Below the pieces are notes generated by a model. It did no database searches, was not told the DNA's origin, and saw only the letters and a program-made list of their open reading frames with translations. This document shows positions 18,087-26,998 of a stretch of DNA of 64,000 nucleotides, piece after piece. Both the position numbers and the translations under genes were made by a program. The stretch is from Alteripontixanthobacter maritimus (lineage in GTDB: Bacteria > Pseudomonadota > Alphaproteobacteria > Sphingomonadales > Sphingomonadaceae): contig NZ_QBKA01000002.1 in assembly GCF_003340475.1 (NCBI RefSeq), positions 2,551,501-2,615,500 of the forward strand. The letters run 5' to 3'. Within the stretch, counting starts at the first letter, position 1, and every line of letters starts with the position of its first letter.

Positions 18087-19112
18087 ATGGAAAGTTTTGT
18101 CATGCCCCGACCCGCCAAATTGCCTTCCCGCCTGTCCGCGCAGAAGGCGAGCCGCCCATCGACAACGATGTCGCTCTTGTTGGCGGCCACTGCCATTGCG
18201 GCTATTCCGGCTGCCGCCGTTCTGGCCCAGCCAGCCAATTCCGGCTCGCCCTTCACAGTGGTCGAAAGCGGGCGCAGCTTCGGCACTATCCAGCAGGCCG
18301 TTGACACCATCGGCAATGGAACCGGGACTATCGCGATCGCGCCGGGCGAACACCGCCAATGCGCGGTACAAAGCGAAGGGTCGATCGCATATTTTGCTGT
18401 ACAGCCCGGCACCGCCATTTTTGACGGCGTCGCGTGCCAGGGCAAGGCCGCGCTGGTGCTCGGCGGGCGTGAAGCAAGCGTTTCCGGCCTGATCTTCCGC
18501 AAGATGGCGGTGCCCGATTTCAACGGGGCAGGCATCCGTCTGGAAGGCGGCAACCTTACCGTGTCACAAAGCTGGTTCATGGATAGCCAGCAGGGCATTC
18601 TCGCCAATAACGATCCGGCATCGCGCATCGTTATCGACAAATCGACTTTCAGCGGGCTTGGCACCTGCGAAGGCCCGGGTGGATGCGCGCATTCCATTTA
18701 TATCGGCAATTACGGCCATTTGCGCGTCACGCGCAGCCGGTTCGAGCGCGGCACGGGTGGGCATTATGTGAAGTCACGCTCGGCACGCGTGGACATTGCC
18801 TCCTCCAGTTTCGATGACGCCAATGGCCGCGGTACAAATTACATGATCGACCTGCCCGCAGGGTCTGTCGGCCAAATTACCAACAACTGGTTCGTGCAGG
18901 GCCAGAACAAGGACAATTACAGCGCCTTCATCGCAGTGGGTGCGGAAACGATTTCGCACAGCAGCGCCGGACTTCAGATTGCCGGCAACGATGCGCGCTT
19001 CGCGCCGACCGTACGCCGCGAATCGACCTTCGTGGCGAACTGGACAGACGATAAACTTGCTATTGGTGACAATACGCTGGCGCCGGGTCTGAAGGTTACC
19101 GACCGACGCTAA
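18087..19112 (+). CDS. Exported right-handed parallel beta-helix protein
   Basis: A 341-residue protein with a long signal peptide (hydrophobic SLLLAATAIAAIPAAAVLA) and a pectate-lyase-like beta-helix body. The opening SFGTIQQAVDTI is a usual start of such folds, and repeated turns such as GAGIRLEGGNLTVSQSWF follow. No catalytic residues of a polysaccharide lyase can be assigned, so it is called by fold only. The start may be 18087 or the ATG at 18102. It stands alone between the SPFH operon and dksA-like gene. Confidence 0.75.
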   Translation: MESFVMPRPAKLPSRLSAQKASRPSTTMSLLLAATAIAAIPAAAVLAQPANSGSPFTVVESGRSFGTIQQAVDTIGNGTGTIAIAPGEHRQCAVQSEGSIAYFAVQPGTAIFDGVACQGKAALVLGGREASVSGLIFRKMAVPDFNGAGIRLEGGNLTVSQSWFMDSQQGILANNDPASRIVIDKSTFSGLGTCEGPGGCAHSIYIGNYGHLRVTRSRFERGTGGHYVKSRSARVDIASSSFDDANGRGTNYMIDLPAGSVGQITNNWFVQGQNKDNYSAFIAVGAETISHSSAGLQIAGNDARFAPTVRRESTFVANWTDDKLAIGDNTLAPGLKVTDRR

Positions 19113-19173
19113 AGTCAATCCATTCCGGCACTTTGCGCTGCTTCGCCGGTTGTTAGGGTGAAGGAGCGATACG

Positions 19174-19446
19174 ATGGCAGGTGGTTGGGCGCGCGATGGC
19201 GCGGTGCAGGATCAGATCGACGATACGGTGAATGACGCGGTCGCCGCGGCAAGGGCCAGGCTGAAAGCGACAGAATCGCGCAAAAGCGCGGAATATTGCG
19301 ACGATTGCGGAGAAGACATCCCGGACAAGCGCCGCAATGCGCTGCCCGGCGTGAGGACCTGTGTCGCTTGCCAGTCCGCCCGCGACGCGTCAGTGCGCCA
19401 TTCCGCCATCAATCGGCGCGGCAGCAAGGATTCCCAGCTTCGATGA
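19174..19446 (+). CDS. DksA/TraR-type C4 zinc-finger protein
   Basis: A 90-residue protein with an N-terminal helix and a C4 zinc finger: CDDCGEDIP ... TCVACQ. Short DksA/TraR-like proteins insert a coiled coil into the RNA polymerase secondary channel; this one has only a short coil, so polymerase binding is uncertain. The ribosome-binding site aaggag precedes the ATG at 19174. It ends 25 bases before psd. Confidence 0.85.
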   Translation: MAGGWARDGAVQDQIDDTVNDAVAAARARLKATESRKSAEYCDDCGEDIPDKRRNALPGVRTCVACQSARDASVRHSAINRRGSKDSQLR

Positions 19447-19471
19447 TCACTTACCTGCGCGAAGGTTTCGC

Positions 19472-20323
19472 ATGAGCAAGCCGTTTATCTGGCTGCAACA
19501 CGCCCTGCCGCAACTCGGTCTCACCCGCTTTGCCGGACGGGTGGCTGCGAGCGAGAAGCCATGGATACGCGACCGCCTGATCGACCGGTTCGTGCGTGCT
19601 TACAACGTCGATATGGACGAGGCTGAGCGCGACATCGGCGATTTTGCCAGCTTCAACGACTTTTTTGCGCGTAGCCTGAAACCGGGCGCGCGGCCGCTGG
19701 CCGATGCCGCCACCCACGTGCTTTGCCCCGCCGATGGCGAAGTCAGCCAGCTCGGTACCATCCGCGACGGCCGGATCGTGCAGGCCAAGGGGCACGAATA
19801 TACGGTTGCCGAACTGTTGGGCGGGGATGAAGCCCTGGCGGCCAGGTTTCATCAGGGTGACTTCATCACGATCTATCTCAGCCCCAGCGATTACCACCGG
19901 GTACACATGCCAGCTGCAGGAACGCTTCAGAGCACGAGCTATGTGCCGGGCGATCTGTTCAGCGTGAACCAGACTACGGCTGCCAATGTGCCCGGCCTGT
20001 TCGCCCGCAACGAACGCCTGTCCTGCGTGTTCGATAGCGAGCTTGGCACAATGGCCAGCGTGATGGTCGGCGCGATGATCGTGGCCGGTATCGAGACCGT
20101 CTGGGGCGGGCGTGTCGAACCGCCAGAACGCGGGCGCGGCAAACGCCTGCACCGCGAAACACCCGGTCGTGCGACGCGGCTGGATGCGGGCGCCGAGATG
20201 GGCCGGTTCCTGCTCGGCTCGACCGTTGTGCTGTTGTTCGAACAGGAGAAAATCGAATTTCTGCCGCAGTTCAAACCCGGCAGCAAAACCCGCATGGGCG
20301 AGGCGCTGGCACGCCGATTATAG
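19472..20323 (+). CDS. psd: Phosphatidylserine decarboxylase proenzyme
   Basis: Makes phosphatidylethanolamine at the inner membrane. The 283-residue proenzyme has the self-cleavage motif LGST (about residues 248-251), whose serine becomes the pyruvoyl group. The conserved segments are FFARSLKPGARP, PADGEVSQLG and LSPSDYHRVHMP. The ATG at 19472 gives the normal family N-terminus. The usual downstream pssA is not adjacent; the next gene (ribA) is convergent. Confidence 0.95.
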   Translation: MSKPFIWLQHALPQLGLTRFAGRVAASEKPWIRDRLIDRFVRAYNVDMDEAERDIGDFASFNDFFARSLKPGARPLADAATHVLCPADGEVSQLGTIRDGRIVQAKGHEYTVAELLGGDEALAARFHQGDFITIYLSPSDYHRVHMPAAGTLQSTSYVPGDLFSVNQTTAANVPGLFARNERLSCVFDSELGTMASVMVGAMIVAGIETVWGGRVEPPERGRGKRLHRETPGRATRLDAGAEMGRFLLGSTVVLLFEQEKIEFLPQFKPGSKTRMGEALARRL

Positions 20324-20335
20324 GCAGAGGCGGCT

Positions 20336-21472
20336 CTATTCGAGCAGATGCCCCGACCGGTCGCGTTTGGTTGCCAGATATCGTGTATTGTGCGGGTTGT
20401 CTGGCAGTTGGTGCGGCACCCGTTCTACAGTGGTCACACCGGCTTCTATCAACGCGTCGACTTTGCGCGGATTGTTGGTCAGCAGACGGATCGCGGGAAC
20501 ACCCAGCAGTTCCAGCATTCTGGCGGCCGTGCCGAAATCGCGGGATTCGTCGGGCAGACCCAGCCGTTGGTTGGCATCCACCGTATCGAACCCCTCATCC
20601 TGCAAACGGTAAGCGCGCAGTTTGTTGACGAGCCCGATGCCGCGCCCTTCCTGCCGCATATACAACAGAACGCCCCAGCCGCCATTATCCGCCGCCTCCT
20701 GCGCCATTTGCGCCAGCGCCGCGTCGAGCTGCGGGCCGCAATCGCATTTCAGGCTGCCGAGCGCGTCCCCCGTCAGGCATTCGGAATGCAGCCGGACCAG
20801 CGGCACGCGGTCGCCGCTCTGCTGCCCCATCACCAATGCGACGTGCTCTCGCAGATCGTCGGCGCTGCGGAAGGCGATGATCTGCGCGTCCGCAGATGCC
20901 GTGACCGGCAGTTTCGCGCGTGTGACGATGACCAGCCGATCCCGGTCTGCGAGATGGGCAATGTCCGCCGGATCGAAAGGCTGCGCTTCGCCTGCATCAC
21001 TTGAATCGACCAGAAAAGCCGGGAGAATTCCGGCGATGCGGGCCAGTTCCAGCGCGGCGATGGCGGCTTCTTCGAAGTCCAGCGTCTCCGCGACAAACGG
21101 CCCCTTCAACGGCGCAGCAAGATCCAGCGCCGGATCGGCTATCGGCAGGGCGGCGCGCAAATCGAACGCTTCTGCTCCGCGTATCAGGACCGGCGCATTC
21201 GGCTCCGCCGCAGCCCGCTGATTGGTGAGTTTGAGCGTTGCTGCACGGGCAGACGAAACCAGCATCCGGCCTGCCTTCGCCTGCGAAGCCACTGCGGTTT
21301 CGACCGGTAGCAAGACCGGACCGGCGGCAAGCGCAATAGGCCAGCCGTGGCGCAACGCATCCACCGCCTGCGCCGCCCGTCTCGCAGGAGAGGGGCCCGG
21401 GATTGGGGTGCCTGTCCCGCTCAGAGGTCGAACCCGGTAATCAGCGGTATGTGATCGGACGGTTTCTCCCAC
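20336..21472 (-). CDS. ribA: GTP cyclohydrolase II
   Basis: First step of riboflavin synthesis: opens GTP to diaminohydroxyribosylaminopyrimidine phosphate, formate and pyrophosphate. Zinc-binding cysteines lie in CLTGDALGSLKCDCG; the active-site segment is YMRQEGRGIGL, and LLTNNPRK is near the C-terminus. About 170 residues precede the catalytic domain and lack the RibB motifs, as in other alphaproteobacterial RibA. The start is uncertain: the ATG at 21472 overlaps xthA by 52 bases, and a GTG further in would also fit. Confidence 0.9.
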   Translation of the reverse strand: MGETVRSHTADYRVRPLSGTGTPIPGPSPARRAAQAVDALRHGWPIALAAGPVLLPVETAVASQAKAGRMLVSSARAATLKLTNQRAAAEPNAPVLIRGAEAFDLRAALPIADPALDLAAPLKGPFVAETLDFEEAAIAALELARIAGILPAFLVDSSDAGEAQPFDPADIAHLADRDRLVIVTRAKLPVTASADAQIIAFRSADDLREHVALVMGQQSGDRVPLVRLHSECLTGDALGSLKCDCGPQLDAALAQMAQEAADNGGWGVLLYMRQEGRGIGLVNKLRAYRLQDEGFDTVDANQRLGLPDESRDFGTAARMLELLGVPAIRLLTNNPRKVDALIEAGVTTVERVPHQLPDNPHNTRYLATKRDRSGHLLE

Positions 21473-22260
21473 CCGCGCGCCTCTTCAAGCACGCTGTGCG
21501 ATACCGCCTGTTTGGCAAGTTCGGGGCTGGCCCACATATGGTCGAGCCGCCGCCCGCGATCGCCCTTGGTGTAATCTTTCGCGCGATAGGACCACCACGA
21601 GAAATAGCGTTGGGGATCGGCAATGAATTCGCGGCCCAAATCGATCCAGCCATGCGCATCCTGGAACCGCTTCAGTGTTTCCACTTCCAGCGGCGTATGG
21701 CTGACCACTTTCAGCAATTGTTTGTGGCTCCAGACATCGCTTTCCAACGGGGCGATGTTGAAGTCGCCTACGATCAGCGTGGGTTTGTCGAGCGCATCTG
21801 CCCATTCGGTCATGCGGCCCAGAAAATCGAGCTTCTGGCCGAATTTGGGGTTCACCGCCCGGTCGGGAACATCACCGCCAGCGGGCACGTAGACATTCTC
21901 GATAAACATATCCCGCCCCACCAGCTCAACGCCGACGTGACGAGCCTCGCCATTGGCCTGCCAGTCGAGCTTCGAGGATTCGCGGATCGGCAAACGGCTG
22001 ACCGTGGCTACCCCGTGATACCCCTTCTGCCCGGACAGGGCGACGTGCGGATAACCGGCTTCGGCGAAGGCTTCGAACGGGAAGAATTTCTCCTCCGTCT
22101 TGATCTCCTGCAGGCACAGGACATCGGGCGCGTGCTCTTTCAGATAATGCGCAACAATGGGCATACGCAGCCGCACGGAATTGATGTTCCAAGTGGCGAC
22201 CGTGATATCGGGCGTGACATTGGGGGTGACATTGCTTTGTGGATTTGTGGGCGCGTTCAT
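21421..22260 (-). CDS. xthA: Exodeoxyribonuclease III (AP endonuclease)
   Basis: Repairs abasic sites and degrades 3' ends. The 279-residue protein has the EEP-fold motifs TWNINSVRLR, LCLQEIKTEE (metal Glu), GDFNIAP, RLDHMWAS and SDHIPLI (catalytic His). The ATG at 22260 is chosen; the frame is open to 22398, but those residues look non-coding. An N-terminal repeat (NVTPNVTPDITV) comes from a short tandem repeat of gtgacattg-like bases. It is upstream of and overlaps ribA. Confidence 0.93.
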   Translation of the reverse strand: MNAPTNPQSNVTPNVTPDITVATWNINSVRLRMPIVAHYLKEHAPDVLCLQEIKTEEKFFPFEAFAEAGYPHVALSGQKGYHGVATVSRLPIRESSKLDWQANGEARHVGVELVGRDMFIENVYVPAGGDVPDRAVNPKFGQKLDFLGRMTEWADALDKPTLIVGDFNIAPLESDVWSHKQLLKVVSHTPLEVETLKRFQDAHGWIDLGREFIADPQRYFSWWSYRAKDYTKGDRGRRLDHMWASPELAKQAVSHSVLEEARGWEKPSDHIPLITGFDL

Positions 22261-22574
22261 GGCGCATGCCTTAGGTCGCGGCGCGCATGGCGGCAAGCCG
22301 CCACCCCTTCGCGCCTTTCCGCCCGGATGGCTGGCGATTCGGCCTCCCCGAACGACTAGAAACCCCCGCACCGGGGGCATTGGCGCGAGGGCTTCCATTC
22401 AGCGTTCGTCACGCTTTTGTACAAGGGGATGCTATGTGGAAGATCAGGGCAACAGGGGGGAAACCCGCCTTCCATCCACCTTGCCCTTTAAGCAATTACG
22501 CCTCTTAGCGTTGCCCGCAAATGAACGAGCACGCGCCCGCCATCGCGGCCGAAGCACGCTTCGCGCCGCGTCGT
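22261..22574. other. Intergenic region between xthA and lolA
   Basis: No convincing gene. It contains the presumed xthA promoter on the minus strand, a small GC hairpin (CCCCC/GGGGG, about 22363-22379) and, next to the lolA stop, the inverted repeat CGAAGC-AC-GCTTCG (22550-22563) that could help terminate lolA. Confidence 0.5.
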
Positions 22575-23252
22575 TTACCTGCCGCGACGAGACGAGCCGC
22601 GCGGGTCCTTGAACTTGAACGCATTGTCAGCGACCGACACGCCGTAGCGGTGGTTCTTCAAATCCACCCTGGTCCGGTGGTTCTGCGAATCAAGCGCGAC
22701 CCAATTGTTCAGCCGCCACCCGCCGGGCGCCTTGGCATCCTTGACGAAGATCATCGTAATCACGCCGAATTCGGGGCGCTTGGGATCGCGTACTTCCACG
22801 CTCAGCACATTCGGATTGCCGGTTGCGTTGAGCTTTCCGAACTTCTTCACATCGCGAGTGGGATCGAGCAGCGCGCCCAATGGCGAATTGCTGATCGGCC
22901 AACGCTGGACCTGGTCCACTTCATAATCGACGAGATAGAGCGACTTGCCGTTCGAGACGACGAGCATCGGAATGCCCTTTTCGTACTGGAAACGGATCTT
23001 GCCGGGGCGTTTTAACGTCATAACGCCGCGAATGGATTTGCCGGCGCGGTCGGTCTGGACGAAGTCCGCCTTCATCGTGGCGATACCGCGCAGTGCGGAC
23101 ACGGCGCTGTCGAGACTGCCGGTACTGGCCTGCGCCGTGGCAGGTGCGGGCATCGTCAGCATAGCTGTTGCGGGAATGGCGAATGCGGCTGCGGCGGCCA
23201 CACAGAAACCAAGCGGTTTGCGTATTGTCTGGGCGGCGAATAGGTTTTTCAT
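22575..23252 (-). CDS. lolA: Outer-membrane lipoprotein carrier protein LolA-like
   Basis: Periplasmic chaperone shuttling lipoproteins from LolCDE to the outer membrane. The 225-residue protein has a signal peptide (hydrophobic AAAAAFAIPATAML) and the LolA fold start TMKADFVQTDRAGKSIRGVMTLKRPGK. The ATG at 23252 has a GGAG ten bases upstream, better spaced than the ATG at 23261. In this order lolA-xthA is common in sphingomonads, but here 314 bases separate them. Confidence 0.88.
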   Translation of the reverse strand: MKNLFAAQTIRKPLGFCVAAAAAFAIPATAMLTMPAPATAQASTGSLDSAVSALRGIATMKADFVQTDRAGKSIRGVMTLKRPGKIRFQYEKGIPMLVVSNGKSLYLVDYEVDQVQRWPISNSPLGALLDPTRDVKKFGKLNATGNPNVLSVEVRDPKRPEFGVITMIFVKDAKAPGGWRLNNWVALDSQNHRTRVDLKNHRYGVSVADNAFKFKDPRGSSRRGR

Positions 23253-23356
23253 TGCTGTCATGCTCCGGGCGATAGTGCCGGAGCATTGAACCATCACTGA
23301 ACCCACCCGGTTCCTGCCGTTCATGAATTTTGGGAACCGAGGCCCGAAACTCGACC

Positions 23357-23524
23357 TTACTTGATCTTGGCTTCCTTGAACTCGACATGCTTGCGCGCAA
23401 TCGGATCGTATTTGCGGAAAGTCATCTTTTCGGTGATGTTCCGCGGGTTCTTGGTGGTGGTGTAAAAGAAGCCGGTGTCTTCGGTCGAGACGAGCTTGAT
23501 CTTGACGGTTGCTGACTTCGCCAT
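23357..23524 (-). CDS. rpmG: 50S ribosomal protein bL33
   Basis: A 55-residue ribosomal protein with the typical start [13 protein letters not shown] and the segment [12 protein letters not shown]. The zinc-binding cysteines of some bL33 forms are absent, so it is the zinc-independent type. The start at 23524 is preferred over an upstream in-frame start. The leader upstream (23,525-23,640) holds nested inverted repeats that could influence expression. Confidence 0.95.
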   Translation of the reverse strand: MAKSATVKIKLVSTEDTGFFYTTTKNPRNITEKMTFRKYDPIARKHVEFKEAKIK

Positions 23525-23737
23525 GGCGGTATCCTGATGAAAGCGGGGCGGCCCTTCGTGCAAGGAACGCCGCAGAAACGAAACAGGCGACGCTCCCGAA
23601 AAACGGGATGCCGCCCTTGTGCGGCGCTCCTTTGGTGCAGGGCCGGGTGAAAGTCAAGCGTGGCAGGCAGGCCGGCGGTAGTATAGTGGCACTTTGCAAC
23701 CGTTATGGTGAGCCAACGAAACCAAGGAGAGAATACC

Positions 23738-24118
23738 ATGTTCAGTCACGTCATGCTGGGGGCCGACGATATTGAGGCTTCCAAGAAATTCTACGACGCC
23801 TGCTTCAAGGCGCTGGGCGGCCGCGAAGGCAGCATGGATCCCAAGGGCCGTGTTATCTATATGCATAATGGCGGCATCTTCCTGCTGTCCAAACCCATCG
23901 ACGGCAAACCCGCGACTTTTGCCAATGGCGGTACGATCGGCTTTGCAGTGGAAAGCGAAGAACAGGGCGAGGCCTGGCACAAGGCCGGACTGGAAGCGGG
24001 CGGCACCGCCATCGAAGACCCACCCGGCATCCGGGAAAGCGAGATCGGCAATATGTACCTCGCGTACCTGCGCGACCCCGCTGGCAACAAGATCTGCGTG
24101 ATGAAACGCATGGGGTGA
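23738..24118 (+). CDS. VOC family (glyoxalase/dioxygenase-fold) protein
   Basis: A 126-residue single VOC module with paired beta-alpha-beta-beta-beta units (HVMLGADDIEASKKFYD ... YLRDPAGNKICV). Metal ligands would be His4 and a late Glu, but the late Glu is not evident, so enzymatic function is open. A strong ribosome-binding site (aaggagag) precedes the ATG at 23738. It diverges from rpmG. Confidence 0.85.
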   Translation: MFSHVMLGADDIEASKKFYDACFKALGGREGSMDPKGRVIYMHNGGIFLLSKPIDGKPATFANGGTIGFAVESEEQGEAWHKAGLEAGGTAIEDPPGIRESEIGNMYLAYLRDPAGNKICVMKRMG

Positions 24119-24136
24119 TTGGGTAAAACGTTTGCG

Positions 24137-24175
24137 GGCCGGGGCGGGTAGGTCTGCCCCGGCCTGCCTTTGCCG
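24137..24175. terminator. Hairpin terminator between convergent genes
   Basis: A nine-base perfect stem GGCCGGGGC/GCCCCGGCC (24137-24145 with 24156-24164) lies between the VOC gene (+) and the sterol desaturase family gene (-). The flanking T-run is weak. Confidence 0.6.
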
Positions 24176-24181
24176 AGACAC

Positions 24182-25087
24182 TTAAACCGGTTGCGGTTCG
24201 CGAAGCTGATATTTCGGACAATCGGACCGGCAAATCCCGTCATGCGACCATTCCGGCGGGCGATACAGGTAGGCGACCTTGTCCTGCCAACGCGGTGCAG
24301 TGTCCATCCGCTCCTGCAACTGCTTGAGCCCGGCAAATTGCGCGGTAAGCGGATTGTAGTCATACACCGGCTTCACCAGCCCGGGGTTCGGTTCCTCGTC
24401 GAGATAGGCAGTGCTGCTGAACATACGGTCGAAAAGCAGCGTAACCTGGCTGTAGTTTCTGTCGATATATTGTGGTTGGTTGGCGTGATGGACCTTGTGC
24501 ATTTTGGGCGTCATGAACACCCGGTCGAGCCATCCGAGACGCGGTACGTAGCTTGCATGGTTCCAGATACCATAAGCATTGGTGAGTACGCTGACCGCGA
24601 TATAGACCACTGGATCAATTCCAATGAAGGCCGGAACGACGGCGAACAATCGCTTCAGTTGACCGTCGAGGAAAAATCCCCGCGCCGCGGTGGAATGGTT
24701 GAATTCGTTGGAAGAGTGATGGATTGCATGAAACGCCCATAACAGGCCGACCCGGTGGTTGAGCCGGTGGTCCCAGTAATATGCCAGTTCATGAGCCAGG
24801 AAGGCGATGGGGATCGCAATCCACAACGCAATATCTTCGAATAAGCGTAAATTATCATAGACAAGCACATAAAGCGCGAGCGGTATCAAAATACCAAGCA
24901 CGAGGTTCAGCGTGCTCGACATGAGGTTAAGCCCGATAGAGGCAAGCGCGTCCTTGTTGTCGTAATCCGGATTGCCGCGAATTGCCCAGATGCGTTCGAG
25001 GATTACGCTGCCGAAATACACTCCCGCCAGGATCCACAGCGAAACTGGCCCGCCGACAAATTCGACTACTTCCCGAAGGCTTTCCAT
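24182..25087 (-). CDS. Sterol desaturase/fatty acid hydroxylase family membrane protein
   Basis: A 301-residue di-iron membrane oxygenase-like protein. Four or so hydrophobic segments carry the histidine clusters HELAYYWDHRLNH, HAIHHSS and HKVHHANQ, the metal-binding pattern of this superfamily. Substrates in the family include sterols, carotenoids and fatty acids; none can be chosen here. The start is the ATG at 25087. A decayed relative lies at about 51.6-52.0 kb. Confidence 0.88.
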   Translation of the reverse strand: MESLREVVEFVGGPVSLWILAGVYFGSVILERIWAIRGNPDYDNKDALASIGLNLMSSTLNLVLGILIPLALYVLVYDNLRLFEDIALWIAIPIAFLAHELAYYWDHRLNHRVGLLWAFHAIHHSSNEFNHSTAARGFFLDGQLKRLFAVVPAFIGIDPVVYIAVSVLTNAYGIWNHASYVPRLGWLDRVFMTPKMHKVHHANQPQYIDRNYSQVTLLFDRMFSSTAYLDEEPNPGLVKPVYDYNPLTAQFAGLKQLQERMDTAPRWQDKVAYLYRPPEWSHDGICRSDCPKYQLREPQPV

Positions 25088-25148
25088 GCATGCAATCTAT
25101 CAGACGGCAATGCAGAAGCAACCCATGGGTCATTGTGCCGCAGGAACG

Positions 25149-25760
25149 TCACCCACTCCCACTAATTTCGAACACCGCATATTCCGCGCGCCAATTCGCC
25201 CCTGCTGGGCTTATTTCGCGTTCGCGGGTGAAGAACCAGCGGCGTTCAATGGTGATGCCGAGGCCTGCCGCCAATTCCTCGAAATCGCGTACGGTTACGT
25301 GGTGGATATTCTGCGTTTCGTACCACGTCACCGGCAAATGCCGCGTCACCGGCATCCGGCCGCGCAGCAGCAGCGCGCGGCGCATCCGCCAATAGGCGAA
25401 ATTGGGGAAGCTGATGAAGGAGCGGCGGCCCACGCGCAGCAGTTCGGCCAGCATCCGGTCGGGCCGGGCGGCGGTTTGCAGCGTCTGGCTCAATACCGCG
25501 TAATCGAATGCGCCGTCGGGGTAGAAGGTGAGGTCGCGGTCGGCGTCGCCCTGCACCACGCTCAACCCGCGCGCCACGCAGCGTTCCACGCTCGGTCCGT
25601 CGATCTCGATCCCGCGCGCATCCACGCCCTTGGTATCGCGCAGCACCGCCATCAGCGCCCCGTCGCCGCAGCCGACGTCCAGCACCCGCACGCCAGCGGG
25701 CACTTCGCGCGCGATCACCTCGAGGTCGGGGCGCAAATCGTAGGACACCGCCTCAGCCAC
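25149..25760 (-). CDS. metW: Methionine biosynthesis protein MetW
   Basis: A 203-residue class I methyltransferase-fold partner of MetX. The SAM-binding motif is [11 protein letters not shown]. The GTG start at 25760 overlaps the metX stop by eight bases (GTGGCTGA), so the two are coupled. A longer in-frame start at 25817 would lie within metX. MetX-MetW pairs act together in homoserine acylation in many proteobacteria, although MetW chemistry is not fully settled. Confidence 0.92.
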   Translation of the reverse strand: MAEAVSYDLRPDLEVIAREVPAGVRVLDVGCGDGALMAVLRDTKGVDARGIEIDGPSVERCVARGLSVVQGDADRDLTFYPDGAFDYAVLSQTLQTAARPDRMLAELLRVGRRSFISFPNFAYWRMRRALLLRGRMPVTRHLPVTWYETQNIHHVTVRDFEELAAGLGITIERRWFFTREREISPAGANWRAEYAVFEISGSG

Positions 25761-26880
25761 CCAGGAACCCCCGCACAACCCGGTCGAGCGGCGGCACGTC
25801 GAGCAAAAAGCTGTCATGGCCGTAGGGAGCGCTCAATTCCACGAAGCTGACCGGCGCGCCCGCCGCATTCAGCGCGTGCACGATGTGGCGCGATTCGGCG
25901 GTGGGATACAGCCAGTCGGTGTCGAAGCTAACAAGGCAGAATCGCGCCGAGCTGCCAGCGAACGCAGCAGCAAGCTGGCCGCCCCCTTGCTCGCCCGCAA
26001 ATTCTTCTGCCAGATCGAAGTAATCCATCGCACGGGTGATGTAGAGGTAGCTGTTGGCATCGAACCGGCGGGTGAAACCGCTCCCTTGGTAACGCAAATA
26101 GCTTTCCACCTGGAAATCCGCATCGAAGCCGAAACTCTTTTCGCCCGCGCTACCATCGGGGCGGTCCTGCAACCGCCGCCCGAACTTTTCCGTCAGCCCC
26201 TCTTCGGAAAGATAGGTGATATGCGCCGCCATCCGCGCCACGGCCAAACCCGCATCCGGTTGCTTGCTGGACGCGTAGTAATCGCCGCCCGCCCAAGCCG
26301 GATCGGCCATGATCGCCTGCCGGCCAACCTCGTGGAAGGCGATGTTCTGTGCCGAATGCCGCGCGGTTGTGGCAATTGCCAGAACCCGTTCGGTTCGCCC
26401 CGGAAAGTTTGCTGCCAGGCTCAGCGCCTGCATCCCGCCCATCGATCCGCCGACGACAGCGTGCAGCCGTTCGATACCCAGCCCGTCCAGCAGTCCCACC
26501 AGCCCGCGCACCATGTCGCGGATAGTGATGACGGGGAACCGCATGGCGTAAGGCTTCCCATCGGCCGCGGGCGAGGCAGGGCCGGTGGAGCCAAGACAGC
26601 TACCGATGACATTTGCGCAGATCACGAAATATCTGGCCGTGTCGATCGGCTTGCCCGGCCCGACCATGCGGTCCCACCACCCCGGTTTGCCCGTTACCGG
26701 ATGCGTGCTGGCGAGGTATTGGTCGCCCGTAAGCGCATGACAGACCAGGATGGCGTTGCTCTTGTCCGCCGCCAGCTCGCCATAACTCTCATACGCAATT
26801 TGCGCAGCATCCAGCGCTTGCCCGCTATCGAGCGGCAACGGTACCGGCAGGGTAAGGGTTGTGGGTTTGCGGACGGACAT
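25753..26880 (-). CDS. metX: Homoserine O-acetyltransferase/succinyltransferase
   Basis: Acylates homoserine in methionine synthesis. The 375-residue alpha/beta hydrolase-fold protein has nucleophile elbow [12 protein letters not shown] (Ser about residue 147), acid in DTDWLYP and His in [10 protein letters not shown]. The early segment [12 protein letters not shown] is conserved. Acyl donor (acetyl or succinyl) cannot be decided by eye. The ATG at 26880 is chosen. It is upstream of and overlapping metW and diverges from hisC across a dispersed inverted repeat. Confidence 0.93.
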   Translation of the reverse strand: MSVRKPTTLTLPVPLPLDSGQALDAAQIAYESYGELAADKSNAILVCHALTGDQYLASTHPVTGKPGWWDRMVGPGKPIDTARYFVICANVIGSCLGSTGPASPAADGKPYAMRFPVITIRDMVRGLVGLLDGLGIERLHAVVGGSMGGMQALSLAANFPGRTERVLAIATTARHSAQNIAFHEVGRQAIMADPAWAGGDYYASSKQPDAGLAVARMAAHITYLSEEGLTEKFGRRLQDRPDGSAGEKSFGFDADFQVESYLRYQGSGFTRRFDANSYLYITRAMDYFDLAEEFAGEQGGGQLAAAFAGSSARFCLVSFDTDWLYPTAESRHIVHALNAAGAPVSFVELSAPYGHDSFLLDVPPLDRVVRGFLGG

Positions 26881-26896
26881 AAGAGAGAAAGTACGA

Positions 26897-26971
26897 TCCT
26901 TCGACAGGGTCGGGATGAGCGGGTTCAAGAACAATGGCTCCCTAACCGCTCGTCCTGAGCTTGTCGAAGGA
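26897..26971. repeat. Dispersed inverted repeat between metX and hisC
   Basis: Arms of about 28 bases (26897-26925 and 26944-26971) are inverted copies related to the motif CTTCGACAAGCTCAGGACGA, widespread in sphingomonad intergenic DNA. The left arm has diverged at several bases. It fills the short gap between the divergent genes. Confidence 0.8.
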
Positions 26972-26998
26972 CCGTTTTTCCTTAAGGGACCGGTGGCC

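Noticed and set aside
22575-23699. Long N-terminal extension of lolA reaching past rpmG
   Set aside because: It would overlap rpmG on the same strand in another frame and lacks a signal peptide at its start.
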